64,000 nt of DNA, from NCBI GenBank assembly GCA_009760855.2, contig WPIO01000023.1:3166501-3230500 (forward strand). Reading direction: 5' to 3'. Shown piece after piece: positions 44,101 through 58,500 of this stretch. Positions within the stretch are counted from its first letter, which is position 1. Each line of letters starts with the position of its first letter. A program made the position numbers and the translations under genes. This DNA is from Cristatella mucedo. Its lineage: Eukaryota; Bryozoa; Phylactolaemata; Cristatellidae. The notes beneath the pieces are model-generated. The model was not told where the DNA came from. It ran no database searches and worked only from the letters and a program-made list of their open reading frames with translations.

Positions 44101-47100
44101 AGCATAAACCATAGAAGTTAATAAGCTTCCGCCCAGTCTGCCTCATGCCATTCATATTAAAGACTCTCGAACAAGTAGTAACAGATCAGGTAAGCATAAA
44201 TCTTAGCAAGTAAGTTTCACTCAGAATTTAGAGTTAACCACTCAACAGAATCAGATAAACTATAAGTGCATCAAGAATTTCTTAGGCATGTTTAGTTGCA
44301 GGTAAGTAGTATATCGCTCTTAGTGTTATTAGAACTCTTGGCAGCGCTTGACAGTTTTTATTACCGAGTAATTCTTGAATGCCTTCAACTCGGCGAGGCG
44401 TGACTTTCGTATCTCAGTGGAAAATTTTGGAGCCACATGACCACCGCTAACGAGGTCGCGAGCTGACAACATTAACATTATTTAGACTAATCTTCCGCGT
44501 ATGCGAAATTATTTTCTAATTGGCGTGACATGACCCATTACCTTATGTTTCAAGCCAGTAAATTTCTATGAGGATTTCGTCGCTTAATTATCTGCAGTGG
44601 TCTCCCTCGTAGCCATGTCTCCCAGCAAATAATCCGATAATGTCTTGAATGGCTTTTATCTTCCTAGTGACACAAGGCTTGCCCGTAGCAGTCACTTTTA
44701 TTGTCATTAAATTTTAAATAGCTGCTATTTAAGTGCGAATAAAGCTTCGAAAAAACTACACATGATGGACTATCGAAAAATCATCCACAGACTCATCTAC
44801 TTCCGTTCTTCACTTTGCCTCACTGTCCGCCTTCAAGCCTACTTTTGCTGCTATCATCCCGAAGTTTATCTTTGATTCTAAAAATATAATACACCCCATT
44901 GACCCTCTAGACCCGCCGAGCTGGTTTGGTCTAGCGGTTAAGGTGCTCGCCCTGACTAAGGTCTGACTGAGGTCGTGGGCTCGAGCCCCGAGGCATATGT
45001 GAATCGCCTAAATAGAGACTAAGTTCTCCTGAGGCGCTATATAAATAAATTATATTTAAATTATATTTAGACCCCATATCTGCTCTTTTCCCTAGTTAGA
45101 TGTTAAGATTTACTGCTGCTCTGTATAACTAACGGTAAATATCTGTGCTTAATCCCAGACTCTGTCGCAGCATCTTTATAGCAGGCTGTTGTCAGGTCAC
45201 TTTTTCAAAATGAAAACAAGACGAGAAGTTATTAAGCAGCTTCCGCCCAGCCTTCCCTATAGCCATTTCTATCAAAGATAATCGAATGATTCGTAGAAGA
45301 TCGGTTAAGCACTCATATCAAAACTTCAAACGTCGAAAGTAAGTTCCAGCCATGCTATAGAGCTGATCACTCCACAAAGTGTGCACTTCTGTGAGAGTAT
45401 AGATACTTTCTCAGTCAAGGTGGCTTAGGTATATATAGTCTATTTATTAGTTCTGTCGGATCTTCTCGGCAGCTTTTTGTAGCTTTGATCACAAAACTCT
45501 GTCGGAGCCTCTTTGTCTTGGCTAGGCACACAAACACTGTTCTACTATAGGGTAAGATATATCTCAATAGGAGAATGAAATAAAAAACAGATGTCGACGG
45601 CTACGGTCATCCAGTGAGCCTATAAATTGTCACGTACCTCAGAAATCCATGTTATTTCTATTTCGTTTCACAATTAATACTTTCCCTCTGGTCGACGTAA
45701 TTGCCTAGCTCAAGCTTTACTGTCCACTGTCCACCGATGACACACCACTGCGCTTGTGCTTTGACCTACAAGCTTGTAGCTCACCAACTGTGCTTGTGCT
45801 TCTAGTTTGTACCTTCTAGCTTGACTTTCTAGCTTGCTCTTTGACTTTCTTACTTCCAGCTTCTTCTTTTCTTCTAGCTTCTTTGACCTTCGCTTCTTTG
45901 ACCTTATTTGACCTTCTTCTCTGTGCCTTCTAGCTTCTCAAATTTTCTCAGCTCGCTTGAACCATGTACTGCGGACGTTGGTTCTTTTGTGGTAGCAAAC
46001 TTTTGCAAAGTGAATGACAATAAAGTTGACTTATTAATTGCATGCGAATCGTGTGTCACTCAGAAATTAGATAGCCTAGCCCTCAAAATTGGCTCGGAAA
46101 TATTATCACCTGTAGCCTCTGAACGCTCTGGATGTCCTCGTCCGAAATGATTTAACCACTACTAGATTAACCCATCAGTCCCAAGGTCAAGTCCGTCTAC
46201 TTACACTTAGGCAACATTGCAGAAATTTTGGCTCGCTTAGATCGTGCGGCTACAGCCAAGCAGGCCCATCCATTTTTTATGTGCCGAATAGACTTATTTA
46301 ACTCGCTACTTGTAGTTACCCTGACTATGCAATACGACGCTTAAATTTAAGAGAAGTGATGTGATACAATGATAAGATCAAGTAATAAAGAATAAAGGTG
46401 ATGAAAAACTGTGCAACTAGACTTGTCTGTCCTTATCGTTACAACTGCCACAGTATACCACGTTGAACAAATCTTCGCTGCTTCCTCATCCATCCGCGTA
46501 TCGACTTCATGAATGTTTGACTCACCTGTCAGTCTCACCATTCTCTTGCTCCAACATAATTCACTAAATTAATTTCTAATTATGCCTCTCACAGCACCAT
46601 CAGCTCTCGGGGCTCAAGTAGTTACGCCGGGTCTCTAATTAACATTTAATCCCGTGAAGAGCGTGCCTTCAGTTCCAATATTCCCCAAGCCCCGGAATCC
46701 CTACAGAATGACATCAAGATCATCTCTCTATTTACCGATATTCGACAAGAAGATAACACCTCGGCGTTGCTCCCAGCCGTTGCTCCGTCTCTGAGTAAAT
46801 CGTCATTTGTAAACTTATGTGTTGTGAAACTGTGCATGCAATGACTAAGGAATTGAAATGCATATTTCAAGGCCTAGAGAGAGATCGTATTGAATTCTGG
46901 AGCTCTAAAATATCTTATTATTATGATTGTTATCATTATTATTATTGGACTTCCTTGGGCTTGGCGTTCTAAAACATAAATCCTGCACATATGTAGGCTG
47001 ATAGTGTTCACGATTGTCTTGTCATCCTCTTGTATTGCTCAGCAACTGTAAGCTCTACTAGCTTAAAAACAGGTTGCATTAAAGGTTCCTGAGAAATTTC

Positions 47101-50100
47101 CATGGTATAATCATTGGTGCGCAACAGTTTGACTCTCGATCCTTACCGCCAGAATTATTTCCCTGGAGCATTGGCAAACTTATAAATAAGTCTGTGGTAA
47201 CGGCCTGTGGATAATTCACTCCTATTGGAAAGACGCTGCACTCCGCCCAAGAGGTCTACAACTGCATTCATTCTTTTTAATGTTTGCATATTTTTTATGA
47301 GGGACCACTCAGTGCACAAACTAAGATCTAATGTCTACACAAATTGACTCAAAGCTGCTGTGTACAAGAAGAGAAGCGTAAAGCTGTTTCTCTAGTTGGG
47401 GAACTTTAAAAAGAATGATGTCTGGAGAAATAGACTCCGGTTTTGCTATGATGTCTTGGTAGGATATAAGGCATCTGGTTGAATTTAATCACGGCCATTT
47501 CGCAACAATTTCGACTCAATTCAGTAGCCTTTTGCTTGATTTTTTTCATGGAATCCAAAATTAATTTGAGAAAACCTGGTCAAGTGCGAGCCGCCTACGA
47601 TCGTAAATCAAAGCAGCACATTTTAGCTAGGACTTCCTTCACTATGCTAACGCTATAGACTCTGACTAATGTGGCAGGAACGCCCTTTTTCAAACGCACA
47701 CCTACCAATATATGATAATTACACTTGGCGTACGTTGCTCGGCGTCACCTTGTTCTCGCTTTGCTTTAACTTCGCGTAAAGCAGGGGCGAAATAAAAACC
47801 GGTTTTTTCATAATTATGCAGCTACTTACCTTGGATGCACCAAAGGAACCTCAAGAGTCAAATTGGGTGACAGTTGGAAAATGTCGGGGTCGTTGCCGTC
47901 AACGGATAATATTAGCGGCAGGATGTCAAAGCGACTTCGACAGCCTTTGACCTTCCAGCCAAGTCGTTCACATATTTTCGTAAATTCACTGGACATCGGG
48001 TCTCCGAGGACGGTGCCATCGTCGTTCTCATAGCCCGCGTAACGAACGTATTGGGCATTCCAGATTCGAGGCGAGGCTTCCGTCGTTGCCTGTCCAAAGA
48101 CGGTCAACGCTGACCTACAGCGAAAATGTGGCTTCCTTAGCGATAGGCTGCTTCATAGATGTACGCTTAATTGTCAGCATTTTGTAATACTAGCGGCAAG
48201 ATAATCGACAGGAAAATGAGTGACATAGTTAATTCATTCTGGTACTGAGAGCTGCACTCATTGACTGATGTTTCTCTTATAATATATTTATATTATATTA
48301 TTATTATATTATATTATATTATTATATTTATATTATATTATTATATTATATTTATCTTATATTGGTTCTCTTATTGTACTGCACACTCGCCTAGCACATC
48401 GCTGTTCTGCATATCGCGCCGCTCCAAGGAAGCTTCGTTGTTGAGAGTAATATTAATAATAATAATAATACATTTGTATAGCACAATCAAAGAACTGAGT
48501 ATTTTATTAGCAATTTTACAGATGCTACAAATAAAGCATGACCAAATGATTAGTGGTAACATTCGCAATGCCATCAAGCATGAGATTATAAGATGCGACT
48601 TGCACCGGGTGAATCTGTAAATATGTTTAGTAGCAGCATGTATAAACAGCTCGCATAAGCATACAACGGATGAATCACGAGTACCCACTAAATGCTTTGA
48701 TAAAGAGCTGTATTTGTAGCTTCTTTTTAAATGTCGTCGTGTATGGGGATATCGTGACGTCCATCGGGATTGAGTTCCAGGCTTTGGGAGTATATGAACC
48801 AAAGCCACGGCCTCCGAAGGTTTTGAGGTTCGTACGAGATATAACTAAACGATTTCAGTCAAAACAGCGAGTGGTACGACGTTTGGCCTGGTAAGGGAGT
48901 ATTTCCGATAGGTTGGCTGGAGCTAAATAAAAAGCTAAATAATGAAGATACCTACAGGTATGTGACGGAACCTTGAAATCGATAAAAATTAGTGTGAAGA
49001 TTCGAGGTTCTGAACCGAGGCATAGCTGTGGAACTTGAGATTGGGATAGGCAATTTTTCCTTACTGGAATCTTAAGCGCCCCCAGGACGTCGTGCTGCAC
49101 TCTGCAAAACTCTTCTTCACTGCTAAGGTCCTTCATTTGGGAGTCTAGTGAGTTCGCAATCCTCTAGACGGCTTATTGCCGAATTTCAGCGAGCTCATTC
49201 GACATGAAAAGCTATTTTCTACAGAACGATAAATGCGACCGCCCTCCCCGCTAGCTTGTCACCGAGCTCATAGCCAGAAAATAGGGCTACTGTAGCGCCT
49301 TGCTGGCCTTGGCTGACTTTTAGCGCGAACAAGAGCTGTTCGGCGGCGGGCAAGAACTCCTTTGTCCTGGAGCAGTGAGCCAGAGAGGAGCGTCAGTGCG
49401 GTTAGAGAGCAAGAGCTTAAGAGCAAGCCAGGAAGCTCTGAGACCAGCGGTGGCGATTCGGCCTTTAGAATTGGTCCGATACCCGCGGGAGCTGCTGATT
49501 GATGTCGGCTGGCCTGTCAACCTCCGCCATCACTCTATCCAAAAAGAACCGTCTGGAACCCATTTGAACATTCTAGCTGGACAGAGGTGCTCTTCCAGTG
49601 GCCTAGTGACGGTATTAATTCCTTATCGTAATGGGCCATGGTGTCGGGCCCAATACCACTAAGCTCTTGCCCCAACGTCTCAGCTAAGTATTTAAGAGTC
49701 GAACGACGCTCGCTCTTGGTCTTTTGGTCTTCTGGTCTTTTGTCCGGTTCCGAGCTTCGACACGCCGGACTCGTTTCTCTGAAAGCGAGGGATGAGGGCT
49801 GGCTGTTCGCCGGCGATTGACGGAACAGGACGAGACAGCGCTAGGAGGATTCGGTTGACTCCGCCGAATACGGTCGCATCGCGCCCGAGCTGGCATTTAG
49901 TGTTTCTTTTGTGTTTTGTGTGTGCGCGCTAGCACGTGGTCTCGGCATAAGGATTTGCCGATGCGAGCTAGACGTAGTTGGCGTATGTGGAGTCCTAGTT
50001 CTCCCGTTAGGGTTTAGGCTCCGGTTCGGGCTCTGTCTATTTGTGTCGTTCCCCATTATAGACGCAAGCAGCCCCAGTGTGGAGAAGTATTCCTTCCGCA

Positions 50101-50988
50101 AGAGTGTTGGTGCTGTTGAGAGCGTGCGAGGAGTGTGGAGATAAAACTGAGCTAGACGCGCAGCGACTTTGTGCGCTTGCGAATAAAGCTCAGTAAAATC
50201 CCCAATTTGTGGGTCTCGCTTTCCAATTCACGCCGCGGACTCACGACCCCCTTTAGTAACGATAAGCAGGTCAGCGCCAGAAACGCTCGTTTCGTGGCGG
50301 CCAGCTTATCGCGCGTAGGCGCGCACCAAACGGCATTCAGCTCTATGTAAGCGGCAGGTCAAGCCTACTCCACCGAGCCTTCGGCGTTACACTACTATTA
50401 CATACTGCTGTGAATAGAGACGCCAGACAACACTTAACAGACGCCCATGCTTCCACAAAGTCTGCTTAGTGACTATAGCATATAAATAAAGACAGCTTAG
50501 CACGACCTGGTAGTAGATTTCCCTAGCCAATTCTTCTCAGGCTTGCTGCTGATATCATCGCTGCCGATCGCCACCGATGTTCGAACTTCGAATGTTGCTC
50601 CTTTACGTAGGAAATCACAGGTCTTTTTCGACCATTGAAATGCCAGACATCGACGCACTCAGTTGCCTCATTCAACGGCTGACGTCCGTGCGGTTCCACC
50701 TTACGGACGGACATCTGTGCCTCCTCCCCCCAGACGTTAGAACGCTGACATACGTCTTGATAACTCGCTTTAAAAGGCCTAGCGGGCTTGTACAGTAATC
50801 GTAAGCAGCCAATTTATGCTATCCGTTCGTCCTCCGTCCGCCTCTCGCACGCCAGCTCAGACAACAATAATTCATCTTTGAATCCACTACAGACGCACGT
50901 CCTGCCAGCTGCCCGCTAAATGCCGCGGCCGTCGTTGGCTCCCTAGCCCTAGGGATTTAGCAACTGTCTCACATCTGGAGGGCCTATC

Positions 50989-51047
<59 letters not shown>

Positions 51048-54000
51048 AACACACACACACTCGCGCGCACGCACACACGCACGCACACACACAAGCACAC
51101 TGACTTCTCTCTGGAACCGCAGCCTGGAATCGCAGACACCCTAGCCCTGGCCACAGATCGAATGGACCTGGGCAGGCTTGGCGTAGCCTTTTACCTTTTC
51201 TAGGGCGGCTCCTGGCCCCTGCATCAAACGCCCTTTCCGACAGCTCGCTTTCGAAGCCGTACGCGGCCTCTCGATCCCGGGCAGTGGCACCGCCTGAAAT
51301 CCGCTAGCTGCGTTTGGCTAGTGATGAACAAAGATGTCGGATCCTAGGCTCGGGTTGTGGGGTACTGCCAGCACTCGAAAGTATCTCGCCATGCCAGTCC
51401 AGCTGCGGGAACCGAAGTTTCGAGTGCATCCATTACGAAATAGTAAGGCCTTCGGTTGTCGATGCCTTCTCACCTGCGTGGGCCGCTTCGAAAAGTGGCA
51501 GCAAACCATCACCTTAGCCAAGGCCACTGCAAAGACTTGTGCTCAGCTGTCCTTTGACGTTTAGATTTCCCGTATGTAGGGGCGGAAACGTTGTCACCAT
51601 CTATCGATTGTGGAGCTTAATGCGGCTCAGCTTCGTCAGCAGGCTTCACTAAGATCTCCGGCTGCCGGCATATAACGACTACATCGTAGCACCCAGAGGC
51701 GGCGGCCGGGTGGTGGAATAATAATAATCATCATCACAACAAGTTTGTTATAGCGCCCTCAGAGAACTCAATTTCTGTCTAGGCTTTTTAAATTTGATGC
51801 GAAGGAAGCACGGTTGAATGGTTAGTGGAATCATTCTCAATAAACAACAAGAATGATGTGGTTAGGGGTGACATGCTTCAGGTCAGCATGTCAGCATGGA
51901 ATGGTCAGGTCAGCATGGTCAGCACGGTCAGCATGCAAGTATGGTTAGTCCCAGCATGCACAGTGTCAGCATTCATAAGCACATGAAGAAGAATCACTGG
52001 GACCCACTAAAGGCTGTCATAAATAGATGCGTTTTGGTTTATTTTTAAATATGGACATGTCAGGAGATGTCGTCGCACAGGTCGGGAGTGAGTTTCAGGC
52101 TTTGGGAGCACACGAACTGAAGGCGTGGTCTCCAATGGATTTGACCCATGCACGAGGTAGTGGGTAAACAATTAGATTCCGAAAAGCGGGTGGCATGATC
52201 CGTAGCCTCGCGGATGAGTAGACCTAATAGGTAGGCAGGGGCCAAAGAGTGAAAGGGCCTGAAAGTGAGTGACAGAATCTTGAAGTCGATGCGTTTCTTG
52301 ACTGTGAGCCAGTGCAGGTCGGCGAGAAGTGGTGTGCTGTGGCAACTGCGACGCTCACGACAGACACGCCTAGCTGCAGAGTATGGCACCAGCTGTAGGC
52401 GCCTGGTTGCACAGGCCGGTACATCAGCAATCAGTGAGTTACAGAAGTCAAGACGGGATGTCTGAAATGCATGGACCAATTTAGGTGTTATATCCCCGTC
52501 TAAAATGTTAAGAAAGTGTCTGCCATCCATGCGCGGATGTCACGAATACATGCAGCAAGGGAGTTTAAAAGAATTCAACATGCTGGAGGGCTGGGAGAGA
52601 TCAAATCAAAGTTACATCTGACTGTCATCGGCACAGAAGTGATCCACCGGGCCTTGCAGGGCCGCTATTTGGGCTCTCCGGAATCAAACGCAGTGGTTGG
52701 CACCTCCAGCTCCCCAAGATCCAGCTCGACTTGTGAAATGCTTCGCGGAGAATGAAAATCAGATGAATACCTCAGCTTCGCTCGAACGGTTTACGGCTCG
52801 ACATTGCTTCCCCTGTGTTTGACCCTAGCTTTTTAATCGGCCGCCTGACAGCATTAATTCGCTAACATCTCTACCCGGCCCGGCGAACCCCTCCACAGCG
52901 GTCGACTTTTGTCTCCAAAGTTCTAACATCCTGCAACGACATTTTAATCCTCGTCAACCGGGTCAATGGGCCATTGGACCTACTATGGGAAGGCCCCTAC
53001 AGTCAACGCCTGTGTGGGAAAGCTTTTTTGTAGTCGACATCGCCGGTAGAGGACACTGACTATTAGCCGACTTAACCTCGACGGCTCGTCGCCCCCTCAA
53101 CAATGCGGCTCTCGAACACCGATCACCGACAGGCCGACATCACCGACCTGCAACTGGCCGCCGACTCTACCAAGCTACCACGGCAGACCCCTCCGAATGC
53201 CTATCCGCCTCGTTTCTTTTTTTATAGCTATCGCACTTGTCGTCTTAAGCCATTCGCTTCAAGCAATATGGGCGTAGAGTGGTGTTGCGACCACCGAAAC
53301 TCCAGGCGTTATCGCACGTAGCCGCCTCACCCAAGTAGGCTGACTCCCATACAGTTCGACTTCATGGACGTCCATGCCTCCTCCCTCCGGACATCAGAAT
53401 GCTAGTGTCTGTTGTGAGATCTCACTTTAAAAGGCCGATCGTACAAGAGCCAACTTGCGAGATACACGACCGTATAGTGGATGTGCACTAGGTCGCTTGT
53501 ATTAAGTATATAATGATATAAATAATACATTTGCATAGCGCCCTCAGAGAACTGAATCTGTTTCTGGGCACTTTACAGATGAATGATTGATGATAACATT
53601 TGCAAGCAGTAGGCATGATTTAAGCAGGTACATGCACACGAAGATATTTTATTGTTTACATCAAGGTTTAGGTCTAGGGAGCCTCGCCAGCACTTGAAGT
53701 TGTTGGTTATGAATTCAGGTTAATGCTTTGCGAACATTTCATCGATTATGCACATATTAATGTAAATTTAAATATCAGCTATCTACATATTAGTTTAATT
53801 GTGCTATAAACAATTAACGGATGCTAATCTTTATAAACTGGCTCACAGAAGATAGTAATCTAATCACAAACATTTATAAGGAAAGTAACACTAAAAATTG
53901 TATCGTTAGATGCAAAAAATCTGCTTTCAGGGCTATTTATCTTCTTCGTTTTTAGCAAGCCCTTCAAGGATAAGACTGCATTCAAACTATGACGCTCTGA

Positions 54001-55019
54001 AAATTCACACACTTTATTAAACTATAGGACTACAGATTTTTGTCAAAAAACTTATGAGGAAGTTAGTTGGTATTTGTGCGTTTTGGTGTAAATTTGCATC
54101 CCACTACATGGCAGTTAGACCGTGGAGCTCTGTGGTTTGTTCCTGAAGATTTGATTCTTCCACACCAGCGCGGCGGTTAGAATCTAAGTTATGCAAAGTC
54201 AGACGGTACGCCGAACTTCCAACGATTGGGTTCACCACGGGCAGCTGACAATGCGACTATATCTGTGGCAAAAAGTGTATCAACGAGGAGAGCAGCCACT
54301 ACAATCTACAGATCATTACCTCGTCATACAAGCTATGAAGCAGCACCTCCATTAAGCACACATCACGAAAAACCTTCCGCTATCGTTCGTAAACAGGCCT
54401 AGCTGGCCTTCAACCGTTATGTACAGCTCATAATAATTCAAAACACCATTAAATAGATTTGGATCAACCAAAAATAGCATGTGCGTTTATTTAGATAAAA
54501 TATAGACGTGGTATATTTTCTTATGGTATTCTCAGCCCTTGTAACCTGACGTATCTTTAATTGAAATCTCAAGTACGAGCAATATTGGCTTAAACAAAAT
54601 TTTCCAAGTAGGGAATAGTCTAGAATGCCGATCGAGTGGTCGCAGAGCAAGAAAACTGTCCTTAAGCTCCAATCTTCGGGGATTATTAAAAACTAAGCCG
54701 GCTCGTAGATTGTGTGCAGGGCTTCATACGTACGAGCAAGAAGTACGAAGAATTCATTGACAATCACTTGAAACTACCAAAAGAATTCATTGCGGCATAA
54801 GCAGCGTCTTCTAAATGTACCCCTCTTTAACAGTGATTAATTACCGTATGTTGCCGCCATTCGTTGCATACTTCAAGTGATCGCATATGGCTTCATACAT
54901 TCCAGCAGTCGTCTTAACTGCTCTCGCATCGTATACCTAAAAAATTGTCACCATTACATATTAGACCCTAAAATAAAAAATCGGCGACTATTTTTATGCA
55001 AAAGCCATGCTTGTAGTAC

Positions 55020-55065
<46 letters not shown>

Positions 55066-55480
55066 TATATATTTATATATTTATATATTTATATATTTAT
55101 ATATTTATATATTTATATATTTATATATTTATATATTTATATATTTATATATTTATATATTTATATATTTTTATTTATATATTATATATTTATATTATAT
55201 ATTTATATATTTATATATTTATATATTTATATATTTATATTATTTATATGTTATATGTTTATATTTTTATATATTTATATGTTTATATATTATTTATTTA
55301 TATATTTATATATATTATATATATTTATATTTATATATTTTATATATATATTTTATATATATTTATATTATATATTTTATATATTATATTTATTTATTTA
55401 TATTATTTATTATTTTATATTATTTATTTATATTTATTTATTTATATATTTATATATTTATATATACTTACATATATACT

Positions 55481-55519
<39 letters not shown>

Positions 55520-58500
55520 GTATATATATTTATATATTTATATATTTATATATTTATATGTTTATATGTTTATATATTTATATATTTATATATTTATATA
55601 TTTATATATTTATATATTTATATATTTATATATATATGCAGTTATACATATTCCACTACTTTTATGTGGATTAGAATATCTAGTTTTGTGAGCTTCACTC
55701 TATAAAAGCATGAACGTCATGTCCTTTAATTTTAACATTTCACAATTAAGCTTCAGGCAATTAAAAAATTATAAGGAGCATATTGCAAGCGACCAGACCA
55801 CATCTCAACCAAGGAGATAGTCAATCACTGAGTGATGGTAGTATTTATGTAATTTGTGCTACCCTGGTTTCGCGCTGGGGTTAAATAAATATAAATATAA
55901 TTCATTTGTATAGCACCCCAAGAGAACTTAATCTCCATTCGGGCGCTTAACATATGCCTCGGGGCTAGAGCCCACGACCTCAGCCAGATGTTGGTCAGGG
56001 CGAGCACCTTAACCGCTGGACCAAACCAGCTCGGCGGGCTAAGGTGCTCGCCTTTGATGATCTTGGTCAACCAATGACTGATTGCAGTTAGTAAATTCTT
56101 TCATACTAGGGATCGTGTAACCATAGCGGTGTAATAAGTACATGTGAGTTAAACCTAACAAGTTCTAGTGAGGCGTTAAACTCTGATCACTCCACAGAGT
56201 CAGCGTCGCTGTAATCTAGGTAGAGTCCATCTCTGCTTGTTTCGCTGGATCTTTGGGCAGCATTCGACACTATTGATCACAAAGTCCTTATCGAGCGACT
56301 TTCATCACACGTGAGCATCGCTCTCAGTGCACTGCAATGGTTCAGGTCCTATCTCACAGGAAGACTACAGAACAATGACGTCAAAAGGCAAGTCGTCCGA
56401 GGAGCCTCTTAAGTACGGGGGTACCCCTGGGCTCTGTGCTTCGTCCGCTTCCTTTCACAATTCATACTCTCCTTCCTACAAAATTGCAAATCCCGATTCT
56501 CATTTTTATGCAGATGACACAAGAGAGCTGTACCTGTGCTTTTATACCTCCCTACCTGCTCTTCTTGTAAGTCAAAATCTCTCAACTTCCTTGCTGCATG
56601 CATTGCTGAAATTCACATTCGGATGGTCACAAACTTTCTCAGATTAAATGACAAGACCAAATTACTTACGTGTCGTAGGAAAACCAAGTTTTATTCGAAA
56701 ATTGCAAAACCTATATCCCTCAAAATTAGCTTCGAAAGCATTTCTCCTATCGTGAGCGTCTTCGTGAAAGCTGGCTGAACAGTTCTGGTGACTGTTCCCT
56801 AGCCGACACATCAGCTCCACAATAGAATCTGTCATATTTCTCTTACTTAACATCGCAACACTTGGGTCTTCATAGACAGTGATACCTCATCCGAGTTGGT
56901 TCATGCCTTTGTGACATCCCATTTTGGCTTCTGTAACTCACTGCTTGAAGGTCTTCCATACCGACGCAGTAAGGCACTTACACATGATGCAAAACTCAGC
57001 CGGTAGGTCTGTCTGTCTGTCGTGAAGGCGATATGCCACACTACACCGCTTCTCACCGATCCCTACTGGCCCTCTGGCATCAAGCAGATCCTATCGCTTA
57101 CATGGTCTTGATTATCACTTTCTTTTAAGCCTCTCCTTCATTCTCGCGCTCAAGCCTAGATTCCTGAGCTACTTCCCAATCAGGCTAGGCATTGTATTAC
57201 CGGCTCGTCTAACTCAAGTCGCTTTGCTGCGCCTTGAACCATCCTCAAGTTGCTTTGAGACCAGGCTTTTAATTCATATGCTCCTGAGGCACACAACTCA
57301 CTCCCAACTGACGTTACGATAGCCTATGACTTTACGACATTTAAACAGATATTAAAAATACACCTCTTCATAACAGCATTTGCTGGGTCCATGGGATTTT
57401 TTTCTTGTGTACTTATACTTGGTAAGGCTGTGCCAATTATCACTAACCACATTGATATGCTTCTTTACAGCACATGTAAACTGCCTAGAAAAATAAGTTC
57501 ACTTATGGTGCCCCAAAATTGCTTCATTATAATTATTTTTAATACTAAACGTGTAACAAAACTTGCACGCGAAATTGATGTCATCATGTGTCTGCTTGGT
57601 AGAGCGGAGGGTTCCGTTAGGGTGCAGGCACTTCGAGACGTGAAGGTCGTGGGTTTTAAATCTTGCTACAGCCCCACTGCACGCTAGGGCGATAGCAGCT
57701 AAGGCTCCTCTACCGCTACAGAAACAAGGCCGTCGAATCAGCCGAACTTCACCTTGTCCCCTGAATCCGAGTTACAGGATAAGGCACTCACACTTCTCGA
57801 GCCTAATCGTGTGTTTGACTTCCTAAGCAGGCAAACCTGTATTGTATACTGCAGCAGGATGGCCAGCCACTAGAGCTCTGCTGACACTATATAGATGTGA
57901 CTGCAAAATCATCCAACCTTGGCTTTTTATTTTACATATGGGTGTGCATAGCCCTAATCGCATCCTGGTAGAGCCAACGTACAGATATTCACGGAGGCGC
58001 TGAGCTAATTCGTGACATCGATGTAGATCCCTCTGTAGCTAGTTTTAGAATAGCTTTACCTCGATGAGCTTTGTAAAATTGTATCTCTTCAATTATTTTT
58101 TATTTATGGAATTGTATAGTAAACTTACTTCACAAGCCTTATTTTTAATTCCTTCGTCCTTTGACATTTTCTTTAAGAATAAGGATGTAATATCTAATTT
58201 GATCCCCGTCTTTTACATAAGGAGAAATACCATAGCACTATTATCCTGTCCTTCAATATGTTGCTTGGGCAAAGCACTCAAACGATTGATACAAATGCTA
58301 CGTCAAGGCACATAAGCCCTTCTATAGAAAGTCTTGTATTTGAAATTTGAACTCGTGTTTTCTTTGCAGCAAATGTAAAGCGCCTAGAGAGAGATTGAGT
58401 TCTCTGAGGGCGCTTTATCAAGTGTATTATTATTATTATTGTATAGTAAGCAGCTCCCGTCGTTTTGGTTTCTGCCTAATTTTGACAGTCATACGCGATG

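Noticed and set aside
49375-50144. Several 60-95 codon frames on both strands in the GC-rich block
   Set aside because: They lie inside the solo LTR and have no domain; GC-rich non-coding DNA often lacks stops.
54877-55705. Overlapping open frames of 265, 232 and 147 codons made of Tyr, Ile, Phe and Leu
   Set aside because: They are produced by the TTTATATA array, which has no stop in these phases. No protein family, no codon signal, and the frames change only with array interruptions.
57588-57670. Possible tRNA gene (good box A and partial box B)
   Set aside because: The B box is decayed, the acceptor stem does not pair, and the following bases match the SINE family B tail. The same reasoning applies to the tRNA-like heads at 26860, 28850, 34700, 44915, 56000 and 61200.
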